From: CAUZWH01 sp965247665
GTDB taxonomy: Bacteria > Pseudomonadota > Alphaproteobacteria > SHVV01
NCBI GenBank assembly: GCA_965247665.1
Contig: CBDFHH010000002.1
Span: 619,557 to 683,556, forward strand
Length of the DNA: 64,000 nucleotides
Reading direction: 5' to 3'
The notes beneath the pieces were generated by a model, which saw nothing but the letters and a program-made list of their open reading frames with translations, searched no databases and was not told the origin of the DNA. Shown here piece by piece: positions 61,384 to 64,000 of the stretch; the first letter of the stretch is position 1; each line of letters starts with the position of its first letter. Position numbers and translations under genes: made by a program.

Positions 61384-62811
61384 CTACAAATCCGGATTGA
61401 GAGCTGGAGAGGAAGCGCACACCGTCAGGGCTTTCGACCCGCGCGTCATAGCAACATAGAGGTTCCGAGCGTCCAGAGCGTTGGCATTGAGAATCACGGC
61501 TACGGCTGCCTCCAACCCTTTCAGTAGCAGCGTGCTGCCCACGGCGCGCCTCGGCAGCGGCCTGCCCACAAGGCGATTCTGCTCGCGCATCCGAATGGCG
61601 GCATCCTGGAATGACAGACCATCCGTTCCGTCGCAAAGCTGAAGTGCCCTAATGCACGCCCGCAGGACCGCGGGCCGGTATGTGGTGACACCACCCTCTT
61701 TGCCAATCTCGACCAGCACATCGACTGCGGAGCCATAAGATGGCGATCGAACGAACAATAAGGCGGTCTTCTCGACCTCTGTTGGCGGATTGCGCGCAGT
61801 ACCGCGCGTCAACGATTCCACCCGCCTCACCAGATCTGCGGCACCAACATTCCGCATGACGCGCTGCGCAAAGTTGGCGAGACGTGTCAGTGCGTCCGGC
61901 GCGTCGAGGTCAAAGGCTCTCGCGAAAGCGATCAAGTCTCGTAGATCGACGGCCTCGACGGTCACAGCACCGGGCGTCTGGCTCGCAAACTGCTGCTGAC
62001 CGTCGGGTTTCCTGCTGTCCCCAATGATGAGGACACCTCCCTGACCGTCCGGCGGACGCACACTGGCGGCCCGCAAGCGCCGCTTGTGGTCTTGGGTGCC
62101 GTCGAGATGGACCCAGCTCACGCCGGCCGGCGCTATCCGCAAGTCAATGGGCTCGCCGCGCAGCAGCTCCGCGCGCACGTCGAGCAACCAGCGTCCTAGA
62201 GGCTCCGCGCCAGCGTTGATCCATCGCCAAGGGGCATCCAGCTCACCCGCTAGCGGGAAATAGGTGCAAACATCTTCGTCCCACTTCGCCAGATCGTCAC
62301 CGCCAAAGCCGAAGATCGCCTGCATCGGATCGCCGAGTACACAGGTTGGCAGTATCTGCGCCGCGTAAGCCACGACGGCGTGTTGTCGGAACGAGCAATC
62401 CTGATACTCGTCCACAATGAGCCGTGCGTAACTCGCGGCGAGGATGTCATTGACGTGGCCCGTCTTGAGCAGTTTGGCCGCAGCGACCCGGATGTTGGGA
62501 TAGTCGGTGCCAGGATGCGTCAGTTGCAGAAGGTCGGCGTTGTGCGCGCTCCGCGCTGGGAACGTCGAGATAAGCCGCATGGCCCAGCCATCTATCGTCG
62601 AGAGACGATACGCCTTTGCGGGAACGCACGCATGGTCGAGCCGCCCACGCAGAGCAACGACTCCGGCATTCGTGTGCGTCAGCACGAGTATCGGCTTGCC
62701 GCCCCCATGTCGGGTCAGGGCTTCGGCAATCAGCTGCGTTTTCCCGCAGCCCGCAGGTGCCGTCACGATGCCGCGATTGATCGCCAGCAGATCGATGTCA
62801 TTGTCGGGCAT
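61384..62811 (-). CDS. UvrD-like helicase, Gabija GajB-like
   Basis: 475 aa superfamily 1 helicase. Walker A APAGCGKT at 18-25, motif II LIVDEYQDCS, motif III VLGDPMQAIFGF, and C-terminal motifs in STLLLKGLEAAVAVI and NLYVAMTRGSKAL. The ATG at 62811 overlaps the upstream ATPase gene by 14 bp; a TTG at 62826 is the alternative. Size and pairing with a TOPRIM ATPase match the GajB subunit of the Gabija anti-phage system. DNA-repair-type UvrD proteins are much longer. Confidence 0.78.
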   Translation of the reverse strand: MPDNDIDLLAINRGIVTAPAGCGKTQLIAEALTRHGGGKPILVLTHTNAGVVALRGRLDHACVPAKAYRLSTIDGWAMRLISTFPARSAHNADLLQLTHPGTDYPNIRVAAAKLLKTGHVNDILAASYARLIVDEYQDCSFRQHAVVAYAAQILPTCVLGDPMQAIFGFGGDDLAKWDEDVCTYFPLAGELDAPWRWINAGAEPLGRWLLDVRAELLRGEPIDLRIAPAGVSWVHLDGTQDHKRRLRAASVRPPDGQGGVLIIGDSRKPDGQQQFASQTPGAVTVEAVDLRDLIAFARAFDLDAPDALTRLANFAQRVMRNVGAADLVRRVESLTRGTARNPPTEVEKTALLFVRSPSYGSAVDVLVEIGKEGGVTTYRPAVLRACIRALQLCDGTDGLSFQDAAIRMREQNRLVGRPLPRRAVGSTLLLKGLEAAVAVILNANALDARNLYVAMTRGSKALTVCASSPALNPDL

Positions 62812-64000
62812 CGCCTGCCCACGCAAAGATGCGCTTCACCAGCTCCCTGAAACCAGCGTCGGCGTTCATGAGGTCAGGCGCGACGATGTCACGGGCGACG
62901 TCCTCCATCCATGTGACCGACTTGAACCAGCCGGCTTTCTTCGTCCGTGCGGCCTTGCCAAGGACAGTGCGGCTTTCGAGTGTTATCCCGTGATTTATGG
63001 CTTCGACGTGCATGTCCGCCAGATTCTTTGTATTCTGCGAAGCCGACTTGATGTGATCGTCCACCAACTCTTCACCGTGCAGTTCGACCGCCCGGTCGAG
63101 GAGTTTGCCAACGCCATCGTCTGTCAGGCTCAAGAACAGCTCGTCTTCCAACGCCCGCTCATCGCGCCACGCGACAACCGTCCCGCCGTCGGCGATGAAT
63201 GCCACCTCAACAGCTGCGGTCGGTTTCTTGTCGTCGTCCCTGACCACCGCCGCCCGGTACCCCAGCGCATGGAAGGCGGCCGCGCGCTTGAAGGGTCTGT
63301 CGGCATCGCCGCCACCGCAATCGACCAGAGCGGTCCCTTGGGCGGTGATAGCATCGCCACCATTCGCCGTCCGGTGCTGATCAAGCCCACGGACCAAGCC
63401 GACTTCGCTGGCGCCCTCGCAGACAATGACGCTCGCTGCCAGAAAGGCGTCAGGGTACAGGCGGATCGTGCTTTGGATGCCGTCGGACGTGCCGACGGCG
63501 CAGACTTCATGCCTCTCGGCTGCGCCGCGCATTACGAACAACTGATTTCCCGACAGCTCGCGCAGCGCGACCGGCGAATGGGTGGTCATAAAGACTTGTA
63601 GCGGTGGCGGCGTCTCTTTCGCGCCTAGAGAGCCAAGGAGACGGATGATCCGGTGCGACTCCAGCCCGTGCTCCAACTCGTCGATCAGGATGATGGAGGA
63701 CTGCGCCGCCGCCTTCCGCTGGAGGCCCGCGATGAGCAACCGTGTTGAGCCAATACCTAGCCCGCGCAGTGGCACGCCGCTCTCATCGTGCAGGGAAATG
63801 GTCCCTCCGCTGAACGACACGGAGTGGGCGTCCAGCATGGCCTTGATGTTCTCGCCGATGGGGATGCCAAGTTCCTTCGCCGTGGCCGCGACGATGCCCA
63901 GCGTCTCGCCCAACTGACCTTGCGCCTGATCGCCGAAGGCGTCGCGGGCGTCGCGGGCAGCCTTGGCTAGAGCCGCCGACGCATCCGCGCGCTCCTCGGC
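62798..64000 (-). CDS. OLD-family ATPase with TOPRIM nuclease domain, Gabija GajA-like (5' end outside window)
   Basis: Partial: the frame is open to the right edge, so about 400 C-terminal codons are visible. The end of the ABC-type ATPase is seen (GLGIGSTRLLIAGLQRK; SIILIDELEHGLESHR as Walker B; FMTTHSPVALREL as the switch). The TOPRIM domain follows, with the acidic residues VIVCEGASEVGLVRGL and RAAVVRDDDK. GajA has this order and cuts DNA, with nucleotide sensing by the ATPase part. The overlap with the helicase gene is as expected for a two-gene defence operon. Other OLD-helicase pairs exist, so subtype is not certain. Confidence 0.75.
   Translation of the reverse strand, partial: AEERADASAALAKAARDARDAFGDQAQGQLGETLGIVAATAKELGIPIGENIKAMLDAHSVSFSGGTISLHDESGVPLRGLGIGSTRLLIAGLQRKAAAQSSIILIDELEHGLESHRIIRLLGSLGAKETPPPLQVFMTTHSPVALRELSGNQLFVMRGAAERHEVCAVGTSDGIQSTIRLYPDAFLAASVIVCEGASEVGLVRGLDQHRTANGGDAITAQGTALVDCGGGDADRPFKRAAAFHALGYRAAVVRDDDKKPTAAVEVAFIADGGTVVAWRDERALEDELFLSLTDDGVGKLLDRAVELHGEELVDDHIKSASQNTKNLADMHVEAINHGITLESRTVLGKAARTKKAGWFKSVTWMEDVARDIVAPDLMNADAGFRELVKRIFAWAGDARQ

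Noticed and set aside
62798..64000. Retron, AbiEii or plain OLD nuclease as an alternative to a Gabija-like system
   Set aside because: The overlap with a UvrD-like helicase and the ATPase-TOPRIM order fit GajAB best; certainty needs the missing N-terminus.

Overview
The window is visibly GC-rich and densely coded, with short intergenic gaps and many ATGA/GTGA/TTGA stop-start overlaps. Its gene content is typical of a metabolically versatile alphaproteobacterium: peptide and polar amino-acid ABC transporters, heterotetrameric sarcosine oxidase, GlxBCD/GlnT-type glutamate-synthase-like genes, a DddP-like M24 protein and phthalate-dioxygenase-type Rieske oxygenases. No rRNA or tRNA was seen, so placement below class level is not possible. 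Almost everything is small-molecule uptake and catabolism, with emphasis on amides, N-methyl compounds and amines.

Layout. 0.1-5.2 kb (+): an amidase followed by the four membrane/ATPase genes of a peptide-type ABC importer. 5.2-7.2 kb: an anomalous block holding a secreted alanine-rich repeat protein (-), a transposase remnant and a second, perfect 394-bp copy of the 3' end of the ABC ATPase gene. 7.4-10.4 kb (-): the matching solute-binding protein, a terminator hairpin and an M81 (MlrC-like) metallopeptidase. 10.6-14.6 kb (+): aldehyde dehydrogenase, SDR and acyl-CoA synthetase. 14.7-19.2 kb (-): small membrane protein, DSD1-type PLP enzyme, MBL hydrolase and two tandem TauD-like dioxygenases. 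19.2-19.7 kb (+): a lone cupin.

19.7-31.9 kb (-) is a tightly coupled nine-gene operon: Rieske oxygenase, hydantoinase A and B, sarcosine oxidase subunits B, D, A and G, a flavin monooxygenase resembling ring-opening pyridine oxygenases, and a BadH-like SDR. 32.0-33.6 kb (+) carries a DddP-like M24 enzyme and a RidA protein. 33.6-39.7 kb (-) carries a complete polar amino-acid ABC transporter followed by a GST, an MmgE/PrpD protein and an unknown protein. 40.0-43.3 kb (+) has a second Rieske oxygenase, an amidase and a VOC protein. 43.4-44.6 kb (-) has a diiron ferritin-like protein.

44.8-56.3 kb is a nitrogen/methylamine-type module: creatininase-family protein and one glutamine-synthetase-like gene (+), then (-) an amidotransferase, a fused GXGXG-FMN glutamate-synthase-like protein, a fused GltD/GltB-like flavoprotein and GlnT. 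It comes with an XRE-cupin regulator and a divergent ammonium-type channel plus a small membrane protein (+). Together with the sarcosine-oxidase-like operon this makes a plausible route for breaking down an N-methylated, probably cyclic, amide or amine to sarcosine or methylamine and assimilating the nitrogen. That is inference.

56.4-64.0 kb is an accessory boundary: a PLP decarboxylase, an MFS transporter gene cut after about 133 codons, two tandem tyrosine recombinases, and a helicase plus TOPRIM-ATPase pair of the Gabija (GajAB) type. The ATPase runs off the right edge. This looks like the left end of an integrative element carrying anti-phage defence.
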